NCBI RefSeq assembly: GCF_014646355.1
Contig: NZ_BMNH01000009.1
Coordinates: 176,432-240,431, forward strand
DNA from: Nonomuraea cavernae
Lineage (GTDB): Bacteria > Actinomycetota > Actinomycetes > Streptosporangiales > Streptosporangiaceae
Direction: 5' to 3'
DNA length: 64,000 nt
The notes beneath the pieces are model-generated. The model worked only from the letters and a program-made list of their open reading frames with translations. It had not been told where the DNA came from and did no database searches. Both the position numbers and the translations under genes were made by a program. Each line of letters opens with the position of its first letter. Within the stretch, counting starts at the first letter, position 1. Of this stretch, positions 15,887 to 23,809 are shown piece by piece.

Positions 15887-15911
15887 GGGACGAGTCGGCC
15901 TGTAGGCCGGG
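15887..15911. other. Right attachment-site repeat, overlapping the rnpB 3' end
   Basis: The 25-bp repeat is identical to 11753-11777. It contains the terminal CCGGCCTACAGGCCGACTCG of RNase P RNA on the minus strand, so insertion leaves rnpB intact. Confidence 0.88.
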
Positions 15912-16283
15912 TTCTGTCCTTCGTGTGAAGGGGCGACCATCCATCTAGGGCCGTCGTTGCCGGCGGCCTCAAGCGGTCTACCCGCGCGGCTCGGGCGGGC
16001 AGCCCTCAGGCGCCGCGCGCGGAACGCTCCGGAGAGCGTCCCTTCTTGACCTTGCTCCGGGTGGGGTTTACCGAGCCGCCCACGTCACCGTGGGCGCTGG
16101 TGGTCTCTTACACCACCCTTTCACCCTTACCTCCCGCGTGAGCGGAAGGCGGTCTGCTTTCTGTGGCACTGTCCCGCGGGTCACCCCGGGTCGGTGTTGC
16201 CGACCACCCTGCCCTGTGGAGCCCGGACCTTCCTCGGCGGGCCTTTGCGGGCCCGACGCGGTCGCCCGGCCGACTCGTCCGCT
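15889..16283 (-). ncRNA. rnpB: RNase P RNA (bacterial type A)
   Basis: The minus strand carries the universal blocks: GAGGAAGGTCCGGGCTCCAC near the 5' side, ACAGAAA, GGGTGAAAGGGTGGTGTAAG followed by GAGACCACCAGC, AAACCCCACCCGGAGCAAG, and the 3' end GGCCTACAGGCCGACTCGTC. The 5' GACGAGTC pairs with the terminal GACTCGTC as helix P1. The ends are estimated to within a few nucleotides. It catalyses 5' maturation of tRNA precursors, and its 3' end is the integration target of the adjacent element. Confidence 0.95.
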
Positions 16284-16383
16284 CCGAAGGGTATCGCATC
16301 GCAAGCGATCTCCAACTCGGCGACAAGACGAAGCCGGTGGAATGGGCGGTGTCATCGCCTGAGGGGGACGGTGGCGAACGGCG

Positions 16384-16419
16384 GTCGCGCCGGGTGCCTC
16401 TGGCGGCATCCGGCGCGAC
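16384..16419 (-). terminator. Hairpin downstream of the RNase H-CobC gene
   Basis: GTCGCGCCGG (16384-16393) and CCGGCGCGAC (16410-16419) are perfect complements, with additional TGCC/GGCA pairing inside. It lies 27 bp after the stop of the minus-strand gene at 16446, before the rnpB promoter region. Confidence 0.65.
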
Positions 16420-16445
16420 CGGCACGGAGCGCCGCCGCGTCGGTG

Positions 16446-17663
16446 TCAGTGCAGGTGGGAAGTGTCGTTGAAGGACTTGACCACGCTCTGCCCGTCGGAA
16501 TAATGCTCGATCAAGGACAGGCAGGCCAGGTCGAGGTGCATGCGGTAGAGCGCCTCCGGCGGCGCCATCAGGGCGAACCGCAGCAGCATCTTGATGGGCG
16601 TCACGTGCGAGACCGCCAGGATGGTCCTGCCTTCGTACTGGTCGAGCAGCCGTTCGCCGGCCCGCTGGACCCGGCGGGCCACGACGCCGAAACTCTCGCC
16701 GTCGGGGGGCGCGGCGTCGGGGTCGGCGAACCACGCGGCGAGCTCGCCGGGCCAGCGGCGCTGGACCTCGGTGAACGTGTGGCCCTCCCAGGCGCCGAAG
16801 TCGGCCTCCCTGAGCTCTTCGTCCACCAGCACCGGCAGGCCCGTGCGGTGCGCGACCGCCTCCGCGGTCTGCACGGCGCGCCTGAGGGGAGAGCTGACGA
16901 TCACATCGATCTCGTACGGCTCGCGGGACAGCCTGGCGGCGGCGGCCGACGCCTGGGCCAGGCCGTTGGGCGTCAGCTCGGCGTCACCCAGGCCGGAGAA
17001 CCTGCGCTCCACCGACAGCGGCGTCTCGCCGTGTCTGAGCAGCAGCAGCGACGTCGCCACCCGAGCCGGGGGCGCCCAGCCGGTGCCCTTGGCGGTGACG
17101 GTGGCCTTGGCGCGCTGCTGGGTGGTGGCCACCGAGGCGGCCGGGGCCGAGACCTCGGAGACGCCCGCCACGTCGAGCAGGTCGGTCTGCTCCACCAGGG
17201 CGGGAGGCGTCGCGGAGTCGGTGGATCCGCCCGCCTTCCAGTGCAGGCCCTTGGCCGCCGCGTCCATGGCCTCGTTGGCCAGGCGGTCGGCGTGGGAGTT
17301 GAGGTGGCGGGGGATCCAGGTCCACTCGGTCACCCGCAGCCGCCTGGCCAGTTGGCCGGCCTCCAGCGCGAGCGGGCGCAGGCCCTCGTTCTTGATCTTC
17401 CAGCGGCCGGCCATCTGCTCGACGACCAGCTTTGAGTCCATCCGGACCGCCACGGAGGCGCCCTCGCCGCCCACGTCGAGGACGGCACGGAGCCCGGCGA
17501 TCAGCCCGCGGTACTCGGCCACGTTGTTGGTCGTGACGCCGATCGCCTCGGCGGCCTCGGCCAGCACCTGGCCGCCGGTGGCGTCCTTGACGACCGCGCC
17601 GTAGCCGGCGGGGCCCGGGTTGCCGCGTGAGCCGCCGTCGGCCTCGATGACGTAGGACGTCAC
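16446..17663 (-). CDS. Bifunctional RNase HI / acid phosphatase (CobC-like)
   Basis: The protein is 405 aa from GTG 17663, which overlaps the upstream stop (GTGA). Residues 3-140 are RNase HI with DGGSRGNPG and catalytic Asp9, Glu50, Asp76 and probably Asp126. A low-complexity linker (about 145-200) leads to a histidine-phosphatase domain with LLLLRHGET (Arg210-His211) and the later SHVTPIK histidine. The same fusion is Rv2228c in M. tuberculosis, where both RNase H and alpha-ribazole phosphatase-type activities are reported. It removes RNA from RNA-DNA hybrids; the phosphatase may act in cobalamin synthesis. Confidence 0.95.
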   Translation of the reverse strand: MTSYVIEADGGSRGNPGPAGYGAVVKDATGGQVLAEAAEAIGVTTNNVAEYRGLIAGLRAVLDVGGEGASVAVRMDSKLVVEQMAGRWKIKNEGLRPLALEAGQLARRLRVTEWTWIPRHLNSHADRLANEAMDAAAKGLHWKAGGSTDSATPPALVEQTDLLDVAGVSEVSAPAASVATTQQRAKATVTAKGTGWAPPARVATSLLLLRHGETPLSVERRFSGLGDAELTPNGLAQASAAAARLSREPYEIDVIVSSPLRRAVQTAEAVAHRTGLPVLVDEELREADFGAWEGHTFTEVQRRWPGELAAWFADPDAAPPDGESFGVVARRVQRAGERLLDQYEGRTILAVSHVTPIKMLLRFALMAPPEALYRMHLDLACLSLIEHYSDGQSVVKSFNDTSHLH

Positions 17664-18400
17664 AGGCCGGACTCCGCGGTGCGGACGAGGATGCGGCGGC
17701 ATTCTTCGCAGCGGAGCACGTCGTCGTGGGGCGCGGACTTGATGTGGTTCATCTCGGCGATGGACAGCGCCACCTTGCAGCCCTGGCACCGGCCGCCGCG
17801 CAGCATCGCGGCGCCCACGCCGTACTGGTCCTTGAGCTTCTGGTAGAGCCCCAGCAGGTCGGCGGGGATGTCGGCGGCGACGGCGGTGCGGCGGCCCTCG
17901 GCCTCGGCCGCCTCCTTGTCGATCTCGGCGAGCGCGGCGTCACGGCGGTCCGCGGCGGTGTCGCGGGCGGCGGCGACCTCGTCGCGCCGCCCGCGCAGGT
18001 CGGCGACCTTGGCGTCGGCGGCCTCGCGGCGCTCCATGATCTCCAGCACGACCTCTTCGAGGTCACCCTGGCGCTTGTTCAGGGAGACGATCTCGGACTG
18101 GAGGCCGGCGAGGTCCTTGGGCGAGGTCACGGCGCCGGAGTCGAGCCGCTTCTGGTCGCGATCGGCGCGGAGGCGGACGGCGTCGACGTCGCTCTCGGCC
18201 TTGGTCTGCTCGCGCGCCAGGTCGCCGGCCTCGGTCTCGGCCTCGATCACCTCGGTGGCGAGCTTGGCGTAGCGCTTCGACGACTCGTCGATCTCGGCGT
18301 GCTCGGGCAGGGTGCGGCGGCGGTGGGCCAGCCGGTCGATCACGGAGTCGAGCTCAGCCAGGTCGAGCAGTCGCTTCTGGATCTCAGGGGCGGCTTTCAT
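17660..18400 (-). CDS. Coiled-coil C4 zinc-ribbon protein (Rv2229c-like)
   Basis: ATG 18400 (MKAAPEIQKRLLDLAELDSV) is preferred over ATG 18421 because AGAGGA lies 9 nt upstream. The 246-aa protein is a long antiparallel coiled coil (about 5-180, heptads rich in E/A/R/L) ending in a C4 zinc ribbon (C205-x2-C208 and C231-x2-C234). The family is conserved across actinobacteria between nif3-like and RNase H-CobC genes; the precise role is not established. Upstream and downstream gaps are 2 bp and -4 bp, so the three genes are co-translated. Confidence 0.92.
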   Translation of the reverse strand: MKAAPEIQKRLLDLAELDSVIDRLAHRRRTLPEHAEIDESSKRYAKLATEVIEAETEAGDLAREQTKAESDVDAVRLRADRDQKRLDSGAVTSPKDLAGLQSEIVSLNKRQGDLEEVVLEIMERREAADAKVADLRGRRDEVAAARDTAADRRDAALAEIDKEAAEAEGRRTAVAADIPADLLGLYQKLKDQYGVGAAMLRGGRCQGCKVALSIAEMNHIKSAPHDDVLRCEECRRILVRTAESGL

Positions 18401-18402
18401 GA

Positions 18403-19212
18403 TCAATATCCTCTTGTCCAAGCATCGGTGACCGCGGCGGAGACGCGTGTCTCAACGGTAACGCCACTCGTGTCCAGGATGGACGCGGCGCCGGCCAGCC
18501 AGGGCCACTCGGTGGCCCAGTGGGCGGCGTCGATCAGGGCGGGCCCGCCCTCCTCGGCGAACTCGCTGGCCGGGTGGTGGCGAAGGTCGGCGGTGAGGAA
18601 CACGTCGACCCCGGCGGCGCGGGCGGCGCCGAGCAGCGAGTCGCCGGCTCCCCCGCTGACGGCCACCCGGAAGACGCGGCGGGCCGGGTCGCCCGCGACG
18701 CGGATGCCCCAGGCGGTCTTCGGCAGCCCGGCAGCGGCCCGCAGGGCGAACCGCTCCAGCGTGGTCTCCTCGGGCAGCTCGCCGACGCGGCCCAGGCCGC
18801 GCCACGGGTCGTCGGGGAACGGCTGGAGCGGCACCAGGTCGCCGACCAGCCCCACGGCGCGGGCCAGCGCGTCGGACACGCCCGGGTTGGCCACGTCGGC
18901 ATTGGTGTGGGCGGTGTAGAGGGCGATGTCGTGCTTGATCAGTGTGTGGACGATCCGGCCCTTGGGGGTGTCGGCGGCGACGGTCGTGGTGCCGCGCAGG
19001 TAGAGCGGGTGATGGACGACGATCAGGTCGGCGCCCCACTCGACGGCCTCCTCCACGACGACCGAGACGGGGTCGACGGCGAACAGCACCCGCCGCACCG
19101 GCTGGGCCGGGTCACCGCAGACCAGGCCCACCGCGTCCCACGACTCGGCCCGGCCGGGCGGATAGGCCCTCTCGAGCTTCTTGATCACATCTGCCAGCGT
19201 CACAGCGACCAC
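18403..19212 (-). CDS. Nif3/YbgI-like dinuclear metal-centre protein
   Basis: The 269-aa protein matches the NIF3 family length and layout. The first domain has LFAVDPVSVVVEEAVEWGAD and the metal-binding VVHHPLYLRG and YTAHTNAD motifs. The second domain closes with DAAHWATEWP, which supplies the remaining His/Glu ligands. The family forms toroidal hexamers with two metals per subunit, and some members are proposed to be GTP cyclohydrolase I type 2; its role here is uncertain. It is first in the operon with the zinc-ribbon and RNase H-CobC genes, the Rv2230c-Rv2228c order. Confidence 0.93.
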   Translation of the reverse strand: MVAVTLADVIKKLERAYPPGRAESWDAVGLVCGDPAQPVRRVLFAVDPVSVVVEEAVEWGADLIVVHHPLYLRGTTTVAADTPKGRIVHTLIKHDIALYTAHTNADVANPGVSDALARAVGLVGDLVPLQPFPDDPWRGLGRVGELPEETTLERFALRAAAGLPKTAWGIRVAGDPARRVFRVAVSGGAGDSLLGAARAAGVDVFLTADLRHHPASEFAEEGGPALIDAAHWATEWPWLAGAASILDTSGVTVETRVSAAVTDAWTRGY

Positions 19213-19327
19213 CTGCGCAGACTATCGGTCGGCGGCCGGAAAGGCGTGGTCGGCGCATGGAGCGGGGGCTGTTGCCCGAACATGGTTCGGCGTACTGTAA
19301 GTGAATCCTGACAGCTGGGAGGACGGC

Positions 19328-20779
19328 ATGGCACCCAAGGTCGCGATCGTCGGAGCCGGATTCGGCGGGCTGTGCATGGCGATCCAGCTCGAACGGGCCG
19401 GGATCGACTCCTACACGGTGTTCGAGAAGGCCGGCGACCTGGGCGGCACCTGGCGCGACAACAGCTATCCCGGCGCGGGGTGCGACATCCCCTCGCACCT
19501 CTACTCGTACTCCTTCGAGAAGTACGGCAGTTGGACCCGCCGTTACCCCGAACAGCCGGAGATCCTCGGCTACTTAGCGCACTGCGCCGATAAATACGAC
19601 GTCAGGCGAAAAATCCGCTTCAACAGTGCGGTGGTGAGCGCCGTCTTCGACGGTGCCGAGTGGCAGGTCACCACAGCGGCCCCGACGCCCGGCGCGGAGC
19701 CTCTCACGGAGTCGTTCGACATGGTGGTCATGAGCGTGGGCCAGCTCAATCGGCCCCACTTACCCGACTTCCCCGGAATGTCAGACTTCGAGGGCACGTC
19801 CTTCCACTCGGCCCGCTGGAACCACGACCACGACCTCACGGGCAGACGGGTGGCCGTCATCGGCAACGGCTCGTCCGCCGCGCAGTTCATCCCCCGCATC
19901 GCCCCGCAGGTCGAGCAGCTGACGGTCTTCCAGCGCACCCCGAACTGGGTCATCCCCAAGCCCGACGCGACGTTCGGCCCGCTCACCCGGCTCGCCTTCC
20001 ACTACGTCCCCGGCCTCCAGCGCGCCTACCGCGAGTGGATCTACCGGTACGCCGAGGCGACCCTCTACCCCGCCCTCGCCCAGGGCTGGAGCGTGGGGCT
20101 GCTGAAGCAGCGGGCGCTGCGGCACCTGCGCGACCAGGTGCCGGACCCCGCCCTGCGGGCCAAGCTGACCCCCGACTACCCGCCGGGCTGCAAGCGGGTG
20201 GTCATCGACAGCACCTTCTATCCCGCGCTGACCAGGCCGAACGTGGACGTGGTGACGGAGAAGCCGATCCGGATCACCCCCCGGGGCATCGAGACCACGG
20301 AGTCCCTGCACGAGGTCGACACCATCATCTACGCCACCGGCTTCAAGACCACCGAGTTCGTCGCCCCGATCAGGGTCTCCGGCCGTCAGGGCCGTGACCT
20401 CGCCGAGCAGTGGAGCGGCGGCGCGGAGGCCTACCTGGGCATCTCGGTGCCGAACTTCCCCAATCTGTTCCTGCTCTACGGGCCCAACACCAACCTGGGG
20501 CACAACTCGATCATCTTCATGATCGAGTGTCAGGTGAACCACATCATGGCCTGCCTGCCGTACATCTCCACGCTGGGCCCGATGGAGGTGCGGCCCGAGG
20601 CGATGGCGGCGTGGACCAGGCAGATCGACGCGGCGATGTCCCGCATGGTGTGGGGCAACGGCTGCCAGAGCTGGTACAAGACGGCCGAGGGACGGGTCAC
20701 GAACAACTGGCCCGGGCCTACCCCGCTCTATCGCAGGCTGACGGCGCTGCCGCCCCGGCGGGCCTACCGGCCGGTGTGA
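19328..20779 (+). CDS. Flavin-containing monooxygenase (Baeyer-Villiger type)
   Basis: ATG 19328 has GGGAGG 5 nt upstream; a GTG at 19301 would add nine residues. The protein has 483 aa with an FAD Rossmann motif GAGFGG (9-14), a BVMO-type fingerprint FEGTSFHSARWNHD between the two nucleotide folds, and an NADPH motif VIGNGSSAAQ. Asn replaces the Pro/Asp after Trp, a common variant in class B monooxygenases. It should oxygenate ketones, sulfides or amines; the substrate is unknown. It stands alone, divergent from the nif3-like operon. Confidence 0.9.
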   Translation: MAPKVAIVGAGFGGLCMAIQLERAGIDSYTVFEKAGDLGGTWRDNSYPGAGCDIPSHLYSYSFEKYGSWTRRYPEQPEILGYLAHCADKYDVRRKIRFNSAVVSAVFDGAEWQVTTAAPTPGAEPLTESFDMVVMSVGQLNRPHLPDFPGMSDFEGTSFHSARWNHDHDLTGRRVAVIGNGSSAAQFIPRIAPQVEQLTVFQRTPNWVIPKPDATFGPLTRLAFHYVPGLQRAYREWIYRYAEATLYPALAQGWSVGLLKQRALRHLRDQVPDPALRAKLTPDYPPGCKRVVIDSTFYPALTRPNVDVVTEKPIRITPRGIETTESLHEVDTIIYATGFKTTEFVAPIRVSGRQGRDLAEQWSGGAEAYLGISVPNFPNLFLLYGPNTNLGHNSIIFMIECQVNHIMACLPYISTLGPMEVRPEAMAAWTRQIDAAMSRMVWGNGCQSWYKTAEGRVTNNWPGPTPLYRRLTALPPRRAYRPV

Positions 20780-20807
20780 CCGCCCAACCGGGGGCCGGGA
20801 CTTCGTG

Positions 20808-20825
20808 CGCTCCGCCATTGGAGCG
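20808..20825 (+). terminator. Small hairpin after the monooxygenase
   Basis: CGCTCC and GGAGCG pair around GCCATT, 29 bp after the monooxygenase stop and 30 bp before the next ATG. Short, so a weak call. Confidence 0.35.
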
Positions 20826-20854
20826 GGCAGGCGCCGGGCGGTAGCGTCCAGCGC

Positions 20855-21883
20855 ATGACGACTCCTCTGCACCGGCGCGCTGTCGTGGCCGACACCCACA
20901 ACGATCTGCTGATGGCGGTCTCCGCCCGGCCGCCGGAGCAGTGGGCCTCGTTCTTCCGCGAGCGCTGGCTGCCCCAGTTGGTCGAGGGCGGGGTCAATCT
21001 TCAGGTGCTGCCGGTCTTCATCGACGACCAGTACCTCCCGGAGGGGGCCCTCAGGCAGACGCTGCGCATGATCGAGTGCGCGCACGTGCTGGCCGAGGGC
21101 AACGCCGAGCACGTGCGGATCTGTCTCGACGCGTCCGACATCGACCAGGCGCTGGAGGCGGGCCGGATCGCGCTGGTCATCGCCCTGGAGAGCATGCCGG
21201 GCCTGGACGCGAGCGTGGAGCTGATCTCGACCGTCCATCGGCTGGGCGTCCGCATCGCCTCGATCGCGCACTGGGGCCGCACCCCGCTGGCGGACGGCAG
21301 CGGCGAGGACGCCACCGGCAGCGGCCTCACCTCGCACGGCGTGGCCGCGCTGCGCGAGATGGAGCGGCTCGGCGTCGTCTTCGACATCTCCCACCTGGGC
21401 GCGTCCGGCGTGGAGCACGTGCTGGAGCTGGCCACTCAACCGGTCATGGCCACCCACTCCTCGGCCCGCGCGCTGCGCGACCACCACCGCAACCTCACCG
21501 ACGACCAACTGCGCGGCGTGGCCGCGACGGGCGGCGTGGTGTGCGTGAACTTCTTCGCGCCGTTCCTCGCGGAGCGTGAGGAGGACAGGACCCTCGACCG
21601 GCTGCTCGACCACATCGAGCACGTCGCCGAGGTGGCCGGCGTCGACCACGTCGGCCTCGGCCCCGACTTCATCCGTGAGGTGGTGGCGGACCTGACCCCG
21701 CCCTGCTGCGAGGACGTCAACACCAGGGGCGTCGACCCGAGGTCGGCCGTCCCCGGCCTGGAGGGGCCGGCGGGCCTGCCCATGGTGACCGAGGGCCTGC
21801 TCGGGCGCGGCGTCCCGGAGAAGGACGTCGAGAAGATCATCGGCGCCAACGTGCGCCGCTTCCTCGGCGAGCGGCTGGCATGA
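20855..21883 (+). CDS. Membrane-dipeptidase family enzyme (peptidase M19)
   Basis: The 342-aa protein is a renal-dipeptidase-type TIM barrel. Metal ligands are visible: DTHND at residues 13-17, the bridging Glu in IALESMPG, His in FDISHLG, and the His in MATHSSARAL. These enzymes hydrolyse dipeptides, including those with a C-terminal D-residue. The next gene starts within its stop codon (ATGA), so the two peptidases are made together, which suggests a peptide-turnover or cell-wall peptide salvage operon with the following GNAT gene. Confidence 0.92.
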   Translation: MTTPLHRRAVVADTHNDLLMAVSARPPEQWASFFRERWLPQLVEGGVNLQVLPVFIDDQYLPEGALRQTLRMIECAHVLAEGNAEHVRICLDASDIDQALEAGRIALVIALESMPGLDASVELISTVHRLGVRIASIAHWGRTPLADGSGEDATGSGLTSHGVAALREMERLGVVFDISHLGASGVEHVLELATQPVMATHSSARALRDHHRNLTDDQLRGVAATGGVVCVNFFAPFLAEREEDRTLDRLLDHIEHVAEVAGVDHVGLGPDFIREVVADLTPPCCEDVNTRGVDPRSAVPGLEGPAGLPMVTEGLLGRGVPEKDVEKIIGANVRRFLGERLA

Positions 21884-22956
21884 TCGCCGACCTGGAGGAG
21901 CTCGTCTCCTGCGAGTCGTTCTCCAGCGATCTGGAGGCGGTGGCGCGCAGTGCCAAGGTCGTGGCCGACCTGGGAGCCCGCCACCTGGGCGTCCAGCCCG
22001 AGTTCATCGTGATCGACGGCGTGACGCACCTGCGCTGGACGTTCGGCACGCCCCGGGTGCTGCTGCTGGGCCACCACGACACCGTGTGGCCGATCGGCTC
22101 GCTGCTCACCCACCCGTGGTCGGTGCGCGACGGGGTGGCGCGCGGTCCCGGCGTGTTCGACATGAAGGCCGGGCTCGTGCAGACGTTCCACGCGCTGGCC
22201 GGGCTCGGTTCGCTCGACGGCGTCAGCGTGCTGATCACCGGCGACGAGGAGGTCGGCTCGCCCACCTCGGCCGGGCTCATCCAGGAGGCCGCGCGCGGGG
22301 CGCTCGCGGCGTTCGTGATGGAGGCCAGCGCCGACGGCGGCGCGCTCAAGACCGCGCGCAAGGGCACCTCTCTCTACACCCTCCAGGTGTACGGGAAGGC
22401 CGCGCACGCCGGGCTCGAACCCGAGAACGGTGCCAACGCGGGGGTGGAGCTGGCCCACCAGATCCTGGCCGTGGCCACCCTGGGGTCGGGCGACACCACG
22501 GTGACGCCGACGGTGCTGTCCGGCGGCACCACGCTCAACACGGTGCCCGCCGAGGCGGCGGTGGGCGTGGACGTGCGGGCCGGCTCGGTGGCCGAGCAGC
22601 GGCGGGTCGACGCGGCGATGCGCGCGCTGCGGCCGGCCGTGCCGGGCACCCGGCTGGAGGTGCGCGGCGGCCCCAACCGGCCGCCGCTGGAGGAGGCCAT
22701 GTCGGCCGGCCTGTACGCGCTGGCCCAGGAGCTGGCCGACGGTCTGGGGCTGGCGCCGCTGACCTCAGCCGCGGTGGGCGGCGCCTCCGACGGCAACTTC
22801 ACCGCCGGGGCCGGCTGCCCGACGCTCGACGGGCTCGGCGCGGTCGGGGGCGGCGCGCACGCCGACCACGAGCACGTGATCGTGTCCGAGCTGCCCCACC
22901 GCACTGCGCTGCTGCGGGCGCTGGTCGAAGCGGTCCGTCACGGGTCCGCGGGGTAG
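21880..22956 (+). CDS. M20-family metallopeptidase (carboxypeptidase/deacylase type)
   Basis: The protein has 358 aa. Co-catalytic zinc site motifs appear in order: LLGHHDTVWP (His), GPGVFDMKAG (bridging Asp), GDEEVGSP (catalytic and ligand Glu pair), MEASADGG (ligand), and the late GGAHADHEH (His). A dimerisation domain starts near YGKAAHAGLEPENG. This is the glutamate-carboxypeptidase/ArgE-DapE fold. The exact substrate cannot be read from sequence. Confidence 0.92.
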   Translation: MIADLEELVSCESFSSDLEAVARSAKVVADLGARHLGVQPEFIVIDGVTHLRWTFGTPRVLLLGHHDTVWPIGSLLTHPWSVRDGVARGPGVFDMKAGLVQTFHALAGLGSLDGVSVLITGDEEVGSPTSAGLIQEAARGALAAFVMEASADGGALKTARKGTSLYTLQVYGKAAHAGLEPENGANAGVELAHQILAVATLGSGDTTVTPTVLSGGTTLNTVPAEAAVGVDVRAGSVAEQRRVDAAMRALRPAVPGTRLEVRGGPNRPPLEEAMSAGLYALAQELADGLGLAPLTSAAVGGASDGNFTAGAGCPTLDGLGAVGGGAHADHEHVIVSELPHRTALLRALVEAVRHGSAG

Positions 22957-22966
22957 AGGGTCGGAC

Positions 22967-23743
22967 GTGAGGACCGCGCACGAGGCCGCCGGCGAGGCGG
23001 CCGCGAAGGCCGGGGTGACGATCCGCGAGCTGCACGAGATCGGTGAGTTCGTGCAGGTCTACCGGCTGTTCGACGACATCTGGCATCCCGATCCGGGCAA
23101 TCCGCCGGTGACGGTGGAGTTGATGGTGGGGTTCGCCCACGCGGGCGGCTACGTGGCCGGGGCCTTCGAGCGGGGCACGCTCGCAGGGGCGTCGGTCGGC
23201 TTCCGGGCCGACGGCACCACCCTCCACTCGCACGTCACCGGCGCCTCGATCGGGCGGGGCATCGGCCTCGCGCTCAAGCTGCACCAGCGCGCCTGGTGCC
23301 TGGAGCGGGGGCTGACCGAGATCAGCTGGACGTTCGATCCGCTGGTGCGCAGGAACGCCCGGTTCAACCTGACCAAGCTGGGCGCCCGGCCGGTCGAGTA
23401 CCTGCCGAACTTCTACGGCGTCATGGGCGACGCCATCAACGAGGGCGACGAGTCCGACCGGCTGCTCGCGCTCTGGCGGCTGACGGAGCGGCCGGAGGAG
23501 CCGCCGCGCGAGCCGTACACGGTGGGGGTGAGTGTGCAGGGCGGGCGGCCGGTGATCGGGCGGGTGGACGGCGCGGTGGTGCTGGTCGCGACGCCGCCGG
23601 ACATCGAGTCGCTGCGCCGGGCCGATCCCGGCGCGGGCCGGGCGTGGCGGCTGGCGCTGCGGGAGGTGCTCGGCGGGCTGATGGTACGGGGATCACAGGT
23701 GGCCGGATTCACGGAGAATGGTGAATATGTGGTGATTAACTGA
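22967..23743 (+). CDS. GNAT-fold N-acetyltransferase-like protein (COG3375 type)
   Basis: The 258-aa protein starts at a GTG 10 bp after the M20 gene. The N-terminal half is a GNAT fold: strand-rich GGYVAGAFERGTLAGASVGF, then the acetyl-CoA loop region around IGRGIGLALKLHQRAWCLERG. The C-terminal 80 residues form a family-specific extension. The family is uncharacterised. Its position with two peptidases suggests acylation of an amino-acid or peptide product (inference). Confidence 0.82.
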   Translation: MRTAHEAAGEAAAKAGVTIRELHEIGEFVQVYRLFDDIWHPDPGNPPVTVELMVGFAHAGGYVAGAFERGTLAGASVGFRADGTTLHSHVTGASIGRGIGLALKLHQRAWCLERGLTEISWTFDPLVRRNARFNLTKLGARPVEYLPNFYGVMGDAINEGDESDRLLALWRLTERPEEPPREPYTVGVSVQGGRPVIGRVDGAVVLVATPPDIESLRRADPGAGRAWRLALREVLGGLMVRGSQVAGFTENGEYVVIN

Positions 23744-23809
23744 ATGATTCACCATCGTCAAGGATCTCGGTAATGTGACGCGTACGGCGAGCCGAACAAG
23801 GAGATCCGC

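Larger units (their letters stand above)
11753..15911 (+). mobile_element. Defective AICE-like integrative element inserted at the rnpB 3' end
   Basis: The element is about 4.13 kb between identical 25-bp repeats. Gene order: small membrane protein, NUDIX protein (minus), GntR/UTRA regulator, truncated Rep, excisionase, tyrosine integrase next to the att site. Streptomyces AICEs such as pSAM2 carry a rep-xis-int operon, a GntR repressor (KorSA) and NUDIX proteins (Pra/Pif). Here most of Rep and any TraB-type translocase are missing, so it is probably immobile on its own, though Xis and Int look intact. The target is the RNase P RNA 3' end instead of the usual tRNA gene. Confidence 0.83.
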
